64,000 bases of DNA from an uncultured Pelagibacteraceae bacterium (GTDB lineage: Bacteria; Pseudomonadota; Alphaproteobacteria; Pelagibacterales; Pelagibacteraceae). This document shows positions 26,960-41,724 of the stretch, in pieces. The notes below the pieces were generated by a model, which saw nothing but the letters and a program-made list of their open reading frames with translations, did not search any database and was not told the DNA's origin. The stretch lies in contig CACPCX010000005.1 in the NCBI GenBank assembly GCA_902632545.1, forward strand, positions 1 to 64,000. The letters are read 5' to 3'. Within the stretch, counting starts at the first letter, position 1. Each line of letters begins with the position of its first letter. The position numbers and the translations under genes were made by a program.

Positions 26960-28437
26960 ATCTTGATTGCTTCGTTTAATAAATTTTTTAAATAAATCTT
27001 ATTTTGAAAAGAATCTTGTTTTAAAATTAAATTATTTAGAATTATATTAATATTTTGATCAATTTTATTGTCAATTTTAATATCATTTAATTTGATAATT
27101 TTTTGATCAAAATTGTAAGAAAAATTTAGGTTAATTTTATTAATTTTATTTCTATATTTTTTTGGAGTTAATAAAAACTTATAAATTTCATCATAATTAT
27201 TAACTTGAATCATTAATTTTCCATCTAAAACTAATTCTCCATCTTTAACAAAAATTAAGCTTTCTAATAATTCAAAATCGGCAAAATTTCTCCATTTGAA
27301 TTTTGTCTTATCAGTATCTATTAAACCATCTTGAAATTTTGACTTTAAAATAATCTTTTTAAAATTAAAATTATTATAAACACTTTCTGCATTTATATTT
27401 AAATTAAAATTTATATTTTTGTTATTAAATATTTCAGTTTTTAAAAGATGCACAATTATAGCATTAGAACCAAAAAGATAATTTAAATTTATTTTATCCA
27501 AGTCACCATCAAGAGTTGCATAAAAAGGCTTGAGATTAAAATTTCCATTATAATCTATAGTTGGTTGATCTTTTTTATCAAATATACGAAATTTAAATTG
27601 GTTATCTTCAATTTGATATTCTGCTTCTTGTTTTAATTTTTTAAAAATAAACTTTGATTTCCCAGTTTTTTTATTATCGTTTAAAGTTAGCTCATTTTCA
27701 ATTTTTAATTTTAGTAAATTAATATTTATAATAGAGAAAATTTTATTTTTTTCATAATTAAAAAATGACTCCATAGAATAAGGTGTGTTAAAAATTTCGT
27801 TATCTGCATAAAAAATATTTTTCAATTCTTTTGAATTGTAATAAAATTTCATGTTTGAAATTTTATTTATAAATAGAACTTCTCCATCAGAGTTTTTAAA
27901 AAAAATATTACTATTTTTTATTATTAAACTTCCATTTTTAAAGTTTTTACTTAAAAGCTGAAGAAAAAAATTATAATTTTTTTTATTTAAATTAAAGTTA
28001 GCTTTTTCAATAATTAAATCTCTTATTTCAATATTTTGAAATGAAAAAAGTTTCCCTAAAGATACATAAATTTTAATTTTACCAATTTGCGAAACTTCTT
28101 TTTGGTCATCAATAATATTTGTATCTATTATCGTAAAATGGGGTCTAGGGAAGAAATTATATTTTACATTATCTGGAAATTTAAAATTTAAATCAAATCT
28201 ATCATCAAGCTCAACTTTTAACATTTTTGTAATATTAGATTGTTTATAAAAACTTGGTAATAATAGATAAGATATAAATATTACGAAAAGTGCGACAAAT
28301 GTTAAAATTATTTTATTATTTTTTAATAAATAGTTAAAATTTCTAAAATTTAATTTGTTTAAATTTTTCTCTAAAAGATTATTAATTAAATGACTTATGT
28401 TTTTAAAAAATTTTATAAAAAAATTTGTTTTACGCAT
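26947..28437 (-). CDS. AsmA-like membrane-anchored periplasmic protein
   Basis: About 496 residues from the ATG at 28437; a TTG three codons upstream is possible. One membrane helix at about 45-67 (IILTFVALFVIFISYLLLP) is followed by a large periplasmic part made of repeating short beta-strands (for example NFFPRPHFTIIDTNI and GKIKIYVSLGKLFSFQNIEIRDL, the AsmA N-terminal pattern; then many FN.N/K.I.L strands). AsmA-type proteins are thought to bridge lipids to the outer membrane. The cytosolic N-terminal 40 residues are long for the family. Asparagine- and lysine-rich composition reflects the AT bias. Confidence 0.65.
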   Translation of the reverse strand: MRKTNFFIKFFKNISHLINNLLEKNLNKLNFRNFNYLLKNNKIILTFVALFVIFISYLLLPSFYKQSNITKMLKVELDDRFDLNFKFPDNVKYNFFPRPHFTIIDTNIIDDQKEVSQIGKIKIYVSLGKLFSFQNIEIRDLIIEKANFNLNKKNYNFFLQLLSKNFKNGSLIIKNSNIFFKNSDGEVLFINKISNMKFYYNSKELKNIFYADNEIFNTPYSMESFFNYEKNKIFSIININLLKLKIENELTLNDNKKTGKSKFIFKKLKQEAEYQIEDNQFKFRIFDKKDQPTIDYNGNFNLKPFYATLDGDLDKINLNYLFGSNAIIVHLLKTEIFNNKNINFNLNINAESVYNNFNFKKIILKSKFQDGLIDTDKTKFKWRNFADFELLESLIFVKDGELVLDGKLMIQVNNYDEIYKFLLTPKKYRNKINKINLNFSYNFDQKIIKLNDIKIDNKIDQNINIILNNLILKQDSFQNKIYLKNLLNEAIKIYSG

Positions 28438-28471
28438 AACAACCAAGAAAGCTTATAAAGTATTATTTTAA

Positions 28472-30504
28472 ATGATAAACAACGATTATTTAAAAAATTT
28501 AAATGAAGCACAAAAAGAGGCAGTTATGCATCTTGATGGACCTCTTTTGATTGTTGCGGGAGCTGGATCTGGTAAAACAAAAGTCCTTACTTCTCGAATT
28601 GCTAATATAATCAAGGAAAAAAAAGCATTTCCAAATCAAATTTTAGCAGTCACATTCACCAATAAAGCTGCAAAAGAAATGCAAAATAGAGTAAGTAGAA
28701 TACTTGGCTCTACTGCTGTGGGACTTTCTTGGTTAGGCACATTTCATTCGATTTGTGCAAAACTATTAAGAAAGCATGCATCAGCGGCAAATCTTAATTC
28801 AAATTTTACAATTATAGATACAGACGACCAGATCAGACTTATCAAAAATATTTGTAAAGCAGAAAATATTGACACCAAACAATTATCACCGAAATTTATC
28901 TTAGCAATAATCGATCGCTGGAAAAATAAAGGATTTTATCCTAATGAAGTAATAATAAATAAAAAAGATCTTTATGAAAAAACAATTCTTCCACTCTATA
29001 AAATTTATCAACAAAAATTAACGGACCTTAATTCTTGTGACTTTGGTGATCTTATATTGCATGCTGTAAAAATTTTGGAATTCAATTCAGACATTAGAGA
29101 AATATATTCAAAAAATTTTAAATATATTCTTGTCGATGAATATCAAGATACAAATTTTATTCAAAGTAAATGGCTTAATCTCCTTTCAGAAAAAAATAAA
29201 AATATTTGCTGTGTAGGGGATGATGATCAATCAATTTATAGTTGGAGGGGTGCAGAAATAAAAAATTTTTTAGAATTTGATCAAGTTTATAAAAATACAA
29301 AAGTAATAAGATTAGAGCAAAATTATAGATCTTCTCAGAATATTTTATCTGTGGCTTCAGACCTTATTTCTAACAATCAAAATAGAGTTGGGAAAACATT
29401 GATTACTACAATGGAAGAGGGTGATCCAGTGCAATTAAACTGTTTTAAAAATGGTAAAGATGAAGCAATAGGGATTTCTGATGAAATTGAAAAAAAAGTT
29501 AAAAAAAAGTTCTCCTATAACAATATTGCAATTTTAGTTAGAGCTATTTTTCAAACACGTGAATTTGAGGAAAGATTTCTTAAAATTGGTATGCCTTATA
29601 GAATATTGGGTGGTACAAAATTTTATGAAAGAGCTGAAATTAAAGATTGCGTTGCATACTTGAGATTAATTCATCAAGAGAGAGATGACTTAGCTTTTGA
29701 AAGAATAGTGAATAACCCTAAGAGATCGATAGGTGATAGTACTTTAAAAAATATTCATGAATTTGCTAAGGAAAATAATTTAAATTTAGAAAGAGCATCA
29801 ATAAAAATGCTTGAACAAAATTTAATTAAACCAAAAGCTAAAATTGGTCTTAGTTTATTTATCAATTCTTTGATGAAGTGGAGAAACGATTTAATAGTAA
29901 AAAAATCGAGTCATATAAAATTATTACAAATTGTTTTGGATGAGTCGGGATATTCAGCAATGCTTAAAAATAAAAAAGACTTGGATAATGAAAATAGATT
30001 AGAAAACATTAAAGAGTTATTAAGTGCGATGAAAGAATTTGACAATTTAGAAAGTTTTTTAGAACACGTTTCTTTAGCAACGTCTGTAGATCAAGAATGG
30101 GATGGCGAAAAAATTAACATGATGACTATGCATGCGGCAAAAGGTTTGGAGTTTGATGTTGTATTTTTACCTGGATGGGAAGAAGGATTGTTTCCACACC
30201 AAAAATCTATTGAAGAAAAAGGTCAAAATGGCCTAGAGGAAGAGAGACGGTTAGCATATGTAGGAATCACAAGAGCAAAGAAAAAAGCTATAATTTCTTT
30301 TTCAATGAATAGATTTTATCAAGGAGATTGGATTGATAGTATGGCTTCAAGATTTGTTGATGAGCTTCCGGAAAAACATTTAGAAAAAAACTCCTTTTTT
30401 GATGAGGAAATTAATAATGATGATGATTTTGATTTTAATCAAGATTTTGAAATTGAGGAGGGTACAAGAAGTCCAGGCTGGATAAGATATCAAAAGAGAA
30501 TTAA

Positions 30505-30508
<4 letters not shown>
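28472..30508 (+). CDS. uvrD: UvrD/PcrA-type superfamily 1 DNA helicase
   Basis: 3'-5' helicase of nucleotide-excision and mismatch repair. It has 678 residues, slightly shorter than E. coli UvrD because the C-terminal tail is reduced. Helicase motifs in order: Q-motif LNEAQKEAV, Walker A AGAGSGKTK, LGTFHSICAKLLR, DEYQDTN (II), GDDDQSIYSWRGA (III), LEQNYRSSQ (IV), MTMHAAKGLEFDVVFLPG (V), RRLAYVGITRAK (VI). ATG start at 28472. The stop overlaps the aminopeptidase start (ATGA). Confidence 0.93.
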
Positions 30509-35059
<4,551 letters not shown>

Positions 35060-35118
35060 AAAACAAAATATAGGCTTAATATATAGATTTCATCAATAAT
35101 TTTAAAGTTCTATATATT

Positions 35119-36039
35119 CTAAGCTATAGATTTTAATAAACTTCTGTTAATTAAATTATGAGGTAAATTACGTTCTTTGATTTCAATTATTGAAAAATTT
35201 TCACTATTTTTAAATACTTTTTTTAATAATTCATTTGTAAGGAAATGTCCTCCTTTAGAACAATGAACACTTCCAACAATTCTATAACCAGAAGTAAATA
35301 AATCTCCAATACAATCCAGGATTTTATGATTTACAAATTCTTTTTCATTTCTCAAACCATTGTCATTTAGTATTTTATCACCCTTAACAACAACAGCATT
35401 TTCCAAACTTCCACCTTTAGCTAATCCAATTTTTTTAATTGCTTCAATGTCTTCAAACAAACAAAACGTCCTTGAATTAAATATCTCCTCTAAATTATCT
35501 TCATATACATTAATTTTATTTCTTTGATTTCCAATTACTGGATTATTGTAATTTAGTTCAAAATCTATATCCAAACTTAATGTTGAAGGTTTAATTGATA
35601 TAATTCTTTCTTCATCTTTATATTCAACTTTTTTATTTATTTTTATTATTTTTATGGGTGCTTCGCTAATTTCAAAACCTCCTGGGATTATTTTTTCAAT
35701 AAACTCTTTCGCAGATCCATCAAGGATCGGGACTTCTTCATTATTTATTTCAATAATTGCGTTATCTATTCCGAGGCCAAATAAAGCCCCCATCAAATGT
35801 TCTATTGTGGAAATTTTTACACCAAATTCATTTGCAATAGTTGTATTGAGTGAGGTATTACATACGTTCATAAAATTTGGATAAACTAAATTATTTGTTT
35901 TTAGATCTACTCTTTTAAAGACTATTCCTATATCTGGTCCAGCTGGCTTTATGCAGACGCTCACATTTAAACCTGTATGTAGGCCAATCCCCTCAAATGA
36001 AATTGGATTTTTTAATGTTTTTTGAGTTAAGTAAGACAC
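35119..36039 (-). CDS. lpxC: UDP-3-O-acyl-N-acetylglucosamine deacetylase
   Basis: Zinc deacetylase, first committed step of lipid A synthesis; it implies an LPS-bearing outer membrane. It has 306 residues. Motifs: GIGLHTG near the start, STIEHLMGALFGLGIDNAI with the first zinc histidine, EVPILDGSA, and NHKILDCIGDL with the second zinc-site HxxxD. GTG start at 36039. Between the ftsA-like gene and bamD, close to its usual place at the end of the dcw cluster, but without ftsZ in front of it. Confidence 0.96.
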   Translation of the reverse strand: MSYLTQKTLKNPISFEGIGLHTGLNVSVCIKPAGPDIGIVFKRVDLKTNNLVYPNFMNVCNTSLNTTIANEFGVKISTIEHLMGALFGLGIDNAIIEINNEEVPILDGSAKEFIEKIIPGGFEISEAPIKIIKINKKVEYKDEERIISIKPSTLSLDIDFELNYNNPVIGNQRNKINVYEDNLEEIFNSRTFCLFEDIEAIKKIGLAKGGSLENAVVVKGDKILNDNGLRNEKEFVNHKILDCIGDLFTSGYRIVGSVHCSKGGHFLTNELLKKVFKNSENFSIIEIKERNLPHNLINRSLLKSIA

Positions 36040-36103
36040 TCAGGTGTTATAGATTGATCAAGGAATATTAAGAAAACAACAAATGTTACAAGAAAAAACA
36101 GTT

Positions 36104-36808
36104 TTAGCTAAATAATTGAAAAAATTTTTCAAAAAATCCTTTATTTATTGTATTTTTTGGGACTAACTTAACCTCATTTTCATTTATTCCATTAATTATC
36201 TCATAAACCATAACGGGAAATTCGTTTCTTTTTCCTTGAAAATAATTTTCAACATAAATCCCACTTATATATTTACTAATTTTAATTTGATATTTTCCTA
36301 ATATTTTTTCTAATTGAAAAGATAATTTATTAGAAACTGATATGAATTTAATTTCTAAACCAAAATCATTAGTTGGCAAATTTTTTTGAAATTTCAAATA
36401 AGTTTTTCCATTAATTAAATAATTTTGAATAATTATATGAATAATTTTTTGATCTTGGTAAGTTTCTTTAAACAAATCCTTAGCTTCTACAATTATGCTT
36501 TCTAAATTTTTAAAATTTAAATTTTTAATATAATTTTTTTTTTTAATTCCTATATTTAGATCTTTGATTTCTTCACTATCAACAACTACAATTATATTAT
36601 TTATAAACTTAGAAGTTAATTTTTCAATTTTAAATATATTATTCTCAAGGAATTCACTTAAAGAATTTAAATCTAAAGTTCCAGATTTATTATTAAATTC
36701 AAACTCTTGACTATATATTTTTTTTAAGTTTTTTTTATCAAATAAACAAATTATAAATTTATGATTAGTGATAATTAGATATGTATCAAGATCAAATTCT
36801 TTAGTCAT
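36104..36808 (-). CDS. Shortened FtsA-like protein (SHS2 domain plus amphipathic tail)
   Basis: Only 234 residues; FtsA is about 400. Position after ftsQ and before lpxC is where ftsA sits. Residues 1-70 resemble the start of domain 1A, but the phosphate loop (DxGTT) is gone (DTYLIITNHK). Residues 72-185 match the FtsA SHS2/1C domain: IVVVDSEEIKDL, then NFKNLESIIVEAKDLF, IIHIIIQNYLINGK, NDFGLEIKFISVSNK and QIKISKYISGIY. The ATPase and FtsZ-binding domains 2A/2B are missing. The tail GFFEKFFQLFS is an amphipathic membrane-targeting helix as in FtsA. It overlaps ftsQ by 8 bases. No frameshift remnant is visible, so this seems a settled short form. The FtsA identity is inference from order and pattern. 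Confidence 0.65.
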   Translation of the reverse strand: MTKEFDLDTYLIITNHKFIICLFDKKNLKKIYSQEFEFNNKSGTLDLNSLSEFLENNIFKIEKLTSKFINNIIVVVDSEEIKDLNIGIKKKNYIKNLNFKNLESIIVEAKDLFKETYQDQKIIHIIIQNYLINGKTYLKFQKNLPTNDFGLEIKFISVSNKLSFQLEKILGKYQIKISKYISGIYVENYFQGKRNEFPVMVYEIINGINENEVKLVPKNTINKGFFEKFFQLFS

Positions 36809-37472
36809 TAAGTATTATTTGATTTTTGATTCTTAAATCTATTATACCAAAGTCATCAATATTATTATTTTTCATAAAATCAAATGCATAATCTAATGAA
36901 TCATTAATCTGATTTTCAGGTAATTTAATTAAAATTTTATTTTTAAGCTGCAAATCCCATCTTCCTGAAGGAAAAAAATAAAAATTTTCAAATTCTTCAT
37001 AAGAAAATTTTGACTCAGCAATTTTTTTTTTTAAATTTAAAAAATCATTATTATGAGGATTGCCGAATATAAAAGGCAATCTTATTTTAGAAAAATTATA
37101 CTCAGATAACTTTCCATTAGATCCTATGTATAATGTTTTTCCTTCTTTATTTAATTTTGCTAAAAGTTTTGTTTTTATAATTTTTATATTGATAGATGAT
37201 GGGTAAATTTTAATAACTTCATAATTTTGTACTAAATTATTTGAGTCAATTATTTGAGATAATTTAAATTTATTTAGCAAGAATATATTATTTAAATTTA
37301 AATTTTTTATTTTTTTTTTTAATTCTGAGTTTTCCAAATTAGTAAGACCTGAAATTTCTATATTTCTTATTTTAAAAATTTCATAATCATTTAATTTAAA
37401 GTTAGTGATTGATCCAACCAAAATCATTAAAAAAAGGTATATAAAAATCTTTTTACCTTTTTGTTGATGCAT
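36801..37472 (-). CDS. ftsQ: Cell division protein FtsQ
   Basis: Bitopic septum protein linking FtsB/L/W/I. It has 223 residues. A short cytosolic start (MHQQKGKK) and one membrane helix (about 9-25) precede the POTRA domain (IFKIRNIEISGLTNLENSELKKK... through VIKIYPSSINIKI) and the FtsQ domain (KLLAKLNKEGKTLYIGSNGKL, FGNPHNNDF). Length is slightly below the usual 250-280. It overlaps ddl by 20 bases upstream and the ftsA-like gene by 8 bases downstream. Confidence 0.88.
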   Translation of the reverse strand: MHQQKGKKIFIYLFLMILVGSITNFKLNDYEIFKIRNIEISGLTNLENSELKKKIKNLNLNNIFLLNKFKLSQIIDSNNLVQNYEVIKIYPSSINIKIIKTKLLAKLNKEGKTLYIGSNGKLSEYNFSKIRLPFIFGNPHNNDFLNLKKKIAESKFSYEEFENFYFFPSGRWDLQLKNKILIKLPENQINDSLDYAFDFMKNNNIDDFGIIDLRIKNQIILND

Positions 37473-38367
37473 CTTTTAAAATCCATTCTATAAGTTTTAA
37501 AAAGTTTATACCTTTATGCTCGGCTATTTCTGGAACGAGAGATAGCTTTGTCATACCAGGTTGGGTATTTATTTCTAATAAAAAAAATTTTCCTTGATAA
37601 TATTTAAAATCAGATCTTGTAACCCCTTTACAACCAATTACTTTATGTGCTTTAAGAGCGATATTCATTATTTGACTGAACTTTTTTTTCGATAAATTAA
37701 CAGGTATAATATGTTCAGTTTTTGCGCTAGAATTATATTTAGCTTTATAATCATAAAATTTTCTTTTTGGTTTAAGCTCAATTGCCCCTAACTTAGTCTT
37801 ACCCATTATTGCAACTTGTATTTCTCTGCCACCAATAAACTCTTCAATCATTATTTTTTTGTAATTTCTAAGTTTTTTTACAATATTATTTAAATTTTTC
37901 TTGTCACAAATATAAACATTTACGCTTGAACCTTCATTTAAAGGTTTTACCACTACTGGAAAACTAAGTTTTTTTTCTATTTTCTTTATTAAATTTAGAA
38001 CTCTCATATCGAATGAAAAAGTAAAAAATTTAGGAGTTTTTATTTTATTTTTAATAAATATTTTTTTTGAAATTTCTTTATCCATAGCTATAGATGATGG
38101 AATTACACCTGAATGAGTATAAGGAATATTAAATTGTTCTAAAATAGTTTGTATATATCCGTCTTCACCAAATTGACCATGCAGCGCATTAAAAATTACG
38201 TTAGGTTTAAAGTTTTTGATATTTTTTTCTAGATTATTATCTGGTTCAGATATTTTAACTTTATAACCATTTTTTTTTAATTCTTTAGCAACTTGTAACC
38301 CTGTATCAAGACTAATTAACCTCTCTTTAGAGATACCTCCAGATAGTATAAGTACTTTTTTTTTCAA
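37453..38367 (-). CDS. ddl: D-alanine--D-alanine ligase
   Basis: Makes the D-Ala-D-Ala dipeptide that MurF adds. ATP-grasp fold, 304 residues. Motifs: ILSGGISKERLISLDTG, NALHGQFGEDGYIQ, YTHSGVIPSSIAMDKEISK, FPVVVKPLNEGSSVNVYI and the C-terminal LEINTQPGMTKLSLVPE (metal-binding E-N). Its reading frame begins with TTG at 38367, one base after the murB stop; no in-frame ATG precedes the GGISKE motif. Confidence 0.95.
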   Translation of the reverse strand: MKKKVLILSGGISKERLISLDTGLQVAKELKKNGYKVKISEPDNNLEKNIKNFKPNVIFNALHGQFGEDGYIQTILEQFNIPYTHSGVIPSSIAMDKEISKKIFIKNKIKTPKFFTFSFDMRVLNLIKKIEKKLSFPVVVKPLNEGSSVNVYICDKKNLNNIVKKLRNYKKIMIEEFIGGREIQVAIMGKTKLGAIELKPKRKFYDYKAKYNSSAKTEHIIPVNLSKKKFSQIMNIALKAHKVIGCKGVTRSDFKYYQGKFFLLEINTQPGMTKLSLVPEIAEHKGINFLKLIEWILKDASTKR

Positions 38368-38368
38368 T

Positions 38369-39274
38369 TTATTCTAATATTTTTATTTCTGTTTCTATCT
38401 TAATTCCTGTTTTTTTAAGAACACTCTCTGAGACAAAATCTATTAAGTTTTTCATATCTTCAAATTTAGCATTACCCTTATTTACAAAAAAATTACAGTG
38501 TTTTTCGGAAATACATGCGTCTCCAAAAGATTTTTTAAGTGAAACAGATTCTTTGATTAATTGCCAAACTTTTTTATCTGATTGACCTACAGGATTTTTA
38601 AAAGTGCTTCCACTAGTCTTAATTTTGGTTGGTTGAGCTTTTTCTTTTTTCTCCTTGAGTAACTGTATTTCATTTTTGATAATATCTTTATCTTTTTTAA
38701 ATCCTTTAAATGATGCGCTTAAGAAAATAAGATCATCTGATAATCCACTATCTCTATATTTAAAATTTATATCTTTACTAGGTATTGTAATTACTTGTCC
38801 TGATTTATTCAGTGCCTGGATAGAAATTAAAATATCTTTAAACTCTCTTTTGAAGCAACCAGCATTCATTTTAATTCCACCACCTATTGTACCAGGTATA
38901 CATGACAGAAATTCAAAACCACCTAAACTATTTTCCATTGCAAATTCTGATAATGATTTATCTGTAACTGCGCTACCTGCTATAATTATTTCTTCATTTA
39001 ATAATGAAATATTATTAAAATTATTTGTGAGTTTGATGACGACTCCATTAAATTGTTTGTCAGTAATTAAGGTATTTGAGCCAGCTCCTAAAACAAATAT
39101 CTTTTCTTTATTTTGAATTTTTTTAAGGAATTTTATTAATTCTTTTAAGTTATCAGCTTTATAGAAAGCTTTTGTTTTTCCACCTATATTAAACCAATTT
39201 TTTTTTTTTAAATCATAATCTAATTTTAAATTATTACTAAATTCTGAAATTAAATCTTTTAAATCAATTTTCAT
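38369..39274 (-). CDS. murB: UDP-N-acetylenolpyruvoylglucosamine reductase
   Basis: FAD enzyme completing UDP-MurNAc. It has 301 residues. FAD-binding motifs: NWFNIGGKTKAFYKADN, FVLGAGSNTLITD, LSCIPGTIGGGIKMNAGCF, and the C-terminal TKIKTSGSTFKNP, where the catalytic serine lies in SGSTFKNP. Type I/II detail is not assigned. ATG overlaps the murC stop as ATGA. Confidence 0.96.
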   Translation of the reverse strand: MKIDLKDLISEFSNNLKLDYDLKKKNWFNIGGKTKAFYKADNLKELIKFLKKIQNKEKIFVLGAGSNTLITDKQFNGVVIKLTNNFNNISLLNEEIIIAGSAVTDKSLSEFAMENSLGGFEFLSCIPGTIGGGIKMNAGCFKREFKDILISIQALNKSGQVITIPSKDINFKYRDSGLSDDLIFLSASFKGFKKDKDIIKNEIQLLKEKKEKAQPTKIKTSGSTFKNPVGQSDKKVWQLIKESVSLKKSFGDACISEKHCNFFVNKGNAKFEDMKNLIDFVSESVLKKTGIKIETEIKILE

Positions 39275-40668
39275 GACAATAATTCAGGTAATTCTCGCAT
39301 CCAACTTGAGATAGTTCCTGCACCCATTCCTATAACAATTTTTTTTCCATATATATTTGCTTTAATAAATTTTGCTAATTGAAAATTATCTTCTACCAAA
39401 AATAACTGAACTCTTGAATTTTTAATTATTTCTTTTGCAAAATTTATATAACTAAACCCAAGACTTAATTTTTCTCCTGCAGTATAAATTGGAAATAAAA
39501 TAACTTTATCTGCATTTTTAAATGCAAAGGTAAATTCTTTTTTTAAATCTTTTAATCTTGATATTCTATGTGGTTGAAAAATACATATTTTTTCATAGTC
39601 TTTATAAACATTTTTTACACCATCTAATACTTCTTTAATTTCTGTGGGATGGTGAGCATAATCATCAAAAAAATCTACATTGTTAAAATTAAAAATTTTA
39701 TTAAATCTTCTTTGAACTCCTTTAAAATTTTTTAGTCCTTTTTTTATAATTTTTATTGGAAGACCTACTGTTAAGCCTAATGCTGCTGCAGCTACAGAAT
39801 TTTTAATATTATGAATTCCTAATAGAGGAATTTTAAATTTTTTAATTGATTGAATTTTTTTATTAGGTAATTTTATTTTTAAATCAAACTCAGAAAATTC
39901 TCTTGACTGTTTTATATTTTGTATACAAAAATTTGATTTTCTATCTAAACCATAAGTATAGAAATTTTTGTTTTTTATATTTTTTATTAAATTTCTGTTA
40001 TTGTTATTGTCTAAACAAATAAATGATTTTCCAAATGAAGGAACTTTATTAACAAAGTTTTCAAAATATTTGTTTAATTCATCCATAGTACCATAATAAT
40101 CCATATGCTCTCGATCAATGTTGGTAATTATTGAATACGTGGGAGGTATAAAAATAAAACTTCCATCAGACTCGTCTGCCTCTAATATAGACCAATCACT
40201 TTTCCCAAGCTTTGCAGAATTGTTAATTGAATTTATAACCCCACCATTAATAATAGTAGGATCAATTTTTGTTTCTTGAAATATAGATGCTATCAAAGAT
40301 GTTGTTGTTGTTTTGCCGTGTGATCCAACTACTACAATATTTTTTGTTAAAGAAACAATGTTCGCTAGCATTTCTCCTCGTTTATAAATGGGTAATTGTT
40401 TTTTTTTAGCTTCAACAAGCTCTGGATTATTTTTTTTAATAGCTGAAGATACCACTAGTATCGTTGCTTTATCTATATTTTGTTTTTTATGTCCAATATA
40501 AACTTTTATTTTTTGTTTTCTTAATCTTTCAATATTTTTATTATTTGAAATATCGCTTCCTTGAACTTTAAAACCTTTGCCTTTCATTATTAATGATAAG
40601 CCACTCATGCCTATTCCACCTATTCCAACAAAATGTATCAGTTCAGATTTTGCTAATTTAATTTTCAT
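39271..40668 (-). CDS. murC: UDP-N-acetylmuramate--L-alanine ligase
   Basis: Adds the first amino acid of the peptidoglycan stem. It has 465 residues. Motifs: HFVGIGGIGMSGLSLIM at the N-terminus, the ATP site GSHGKTTTTS, EADESDGSF, NIDREHMDYYG, and DDYAHHPTEI with FQPHRISRL, which are diagnostic of MurC (and Mpl) among Mur ligases. ATG start at 40668. Overlaps murG by 11 bases and murB by 4. Confidence 0.97.
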   Translation of the reverse strand: MKIKLAKSELIHFVGIGGIGMSGLSLIMKGKGFKVQGSDISNNKNIERLRKQKIKVYIGHKKQNIDKATILVVSSAIKKNNPELVEAKKKQLPIYKRGEMLANIVSLTKNIVVVGSHGKTTTTSLIASIFQETKIDPTIINGGVINSINNSAKLGKSDWSILEADESDGSFIFIPPTYSIITNIDREHMDYYGTMDELNKYFENFVNKVPSFGKSFICLDNNNNRNLIKNIKNKNFYTYGLDRKSNFCIQNIKQSREFSEFDLKIKLPNKKIQSIKKFKIPLLGIHNIKNSVAAAALGLTVGLPIKIIKKGLKNFKGVQRRFNKIFNFNNVDFFDDYAHHPTEIKEVLDGVKNVYKDYEKICIFQPHRISRLKDLKKEFTFAFKNADKVILFPIYTAGEKLSLGFSYINFAKEIIKNSRVQLFLVEDNFQLAKFIKANIYGKKIVIGMGAGTISSWMRELPELLS

Positions 40669-41722
40669 TAATAATTTTTAATATTTTTTGATTAACATTA
40701 TTCCAAGTATTTTGATAATTTAATTTCATTAAATTATTTTTTTTTGTCATGTAATCTTGGTCTTTATTTGTCAATTCTAGTAAAAATTTCTCGAATTTTT
40801 GTTCATCAAATTTTTTTTGATCAATCATCCAACAACAATCCTGATCCTTGTAATATTTAGCATTTTCATACTGATGATTGTCTTTTGATGACGGAAGGGG
40901 TATTGCTATAAATGGAATATTTAATAAAGCTAGCTCAGCTAAACTAGATGCACCCGCTCTTGTTATGCACAAATCACCTTGTTTTAAAACTTCATTAAGA
41001 TTATGATCAAAACTAAATACTTTACTTTCAATATTATTATTGGAATAAAAATCTTTTAAATAATTAATATTTTTTTCACTTGTTTGATGAATAATTTTTA
41101 TAGAAATTGTTTTTGCTATACTTACAAAGGATTTATTTAAAAGCTCATCAAAAATTTTTGCACCCTGACTACCTCCTATGATTATAATTGTGAATAAATT
41201 ATCTTTTTTTAAGAAATTTTTTGTTTCATAATATTCTTTTCTTATCAAAGGTTTAATTGTAGCTATTTTTTCATTATTTCCATATGGCAAATTAATTAAA
41301 TTCTTTGAATAACATATTAATTTTCGAGCAAAATTTAAAAAAAATCTATTTGCTCTTCCAAGAACCATATTTGGTTCAATTAAGAAAATTTCTATACCTA
41401 ATATTTTTGCTGCTAAACAGAGTGGTAAAGACATATAACCACCTGTAGAAATTAAAATTGAAATATTATTTTTCTTTAAGATAAAAAAAGATTTAAGTGT
41501 CAAAAATAATATTTTTAATAATGAAAGAGGAAGTAGTAGATAATTATTCAATTTTGGGGTGTTGATTACTAATGCTTTGAAATTCTTATCTAAGTACACA
41601 ATACCTCTTCTATCAGTAGAAATCAAAGTTTCATGAGTATTCTTCAAATGATTATAAATTGTAATTGCTGGTATAACATGACCTCCTGAACCACCTGTAG
41701 ATATCAAAACTTTTTTTGTCAT
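40658..41722 (-). CDS. murG: Undecaprenyldiphospho-muramoylpentapeptide beta-N-acetylglucosaminyltransferase
   Basis: Converts lipid I to lipid II on the inner face of the membrane. It has 354 residues, GT28 fold. Motifs: ISTGGSGGHVIPAITIY (G-loop 1), STGGYMSLPLCLAAK, the C-domain IIGGSQGAKIFDE and ITRAGASSLAELALLNIPFIAIPLP (GT28 signature), and DNHQYENAKYY. ATG start at 41722, 2 bases after the ftsW stop. Confidence 0.97.
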   Translation of the reverse strand: MTKKVLISTGGSGGHVIPAITIYNHLKNTHETLISTDRRGIVYLDKNFKALVINTPKLNNYLLLPLSLLKILFLTLKSFFILKKNNISILISTGGYMSLPLCLAAKILGIEIFLIEPNMVLGRANRFFLNFARKLICYSKNLINLPYGNNEKIATIKPLIRKEYYETKNFLKKDNLFTIIIIGGSQGAKIFDELLNKSFVSIAKTISIKIIHQTSEKNINYLKDFYSNNNIESKVFSFDHNLNEVLKQGDLCITRAGASSLAELALLNIPFIAIPLPSSKDNHQYENAKYYKDQDCCWMIDQKKFDEQKFEKFLLELTNKDQDYMTKKNNLMKLNYQNTWNNVNQKILKIINEN

Positions 41723-41724
41723 TT

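Noticed and set aside
36104..36808. ftsA-like gene as a frameshifted pseudogene of full-length ftsA
   Set aside because: The frame is open, coupled to ftsQ, ends in a proper amphipathic helix, and only 64 bases follow before lpxC, so no lost half is present.
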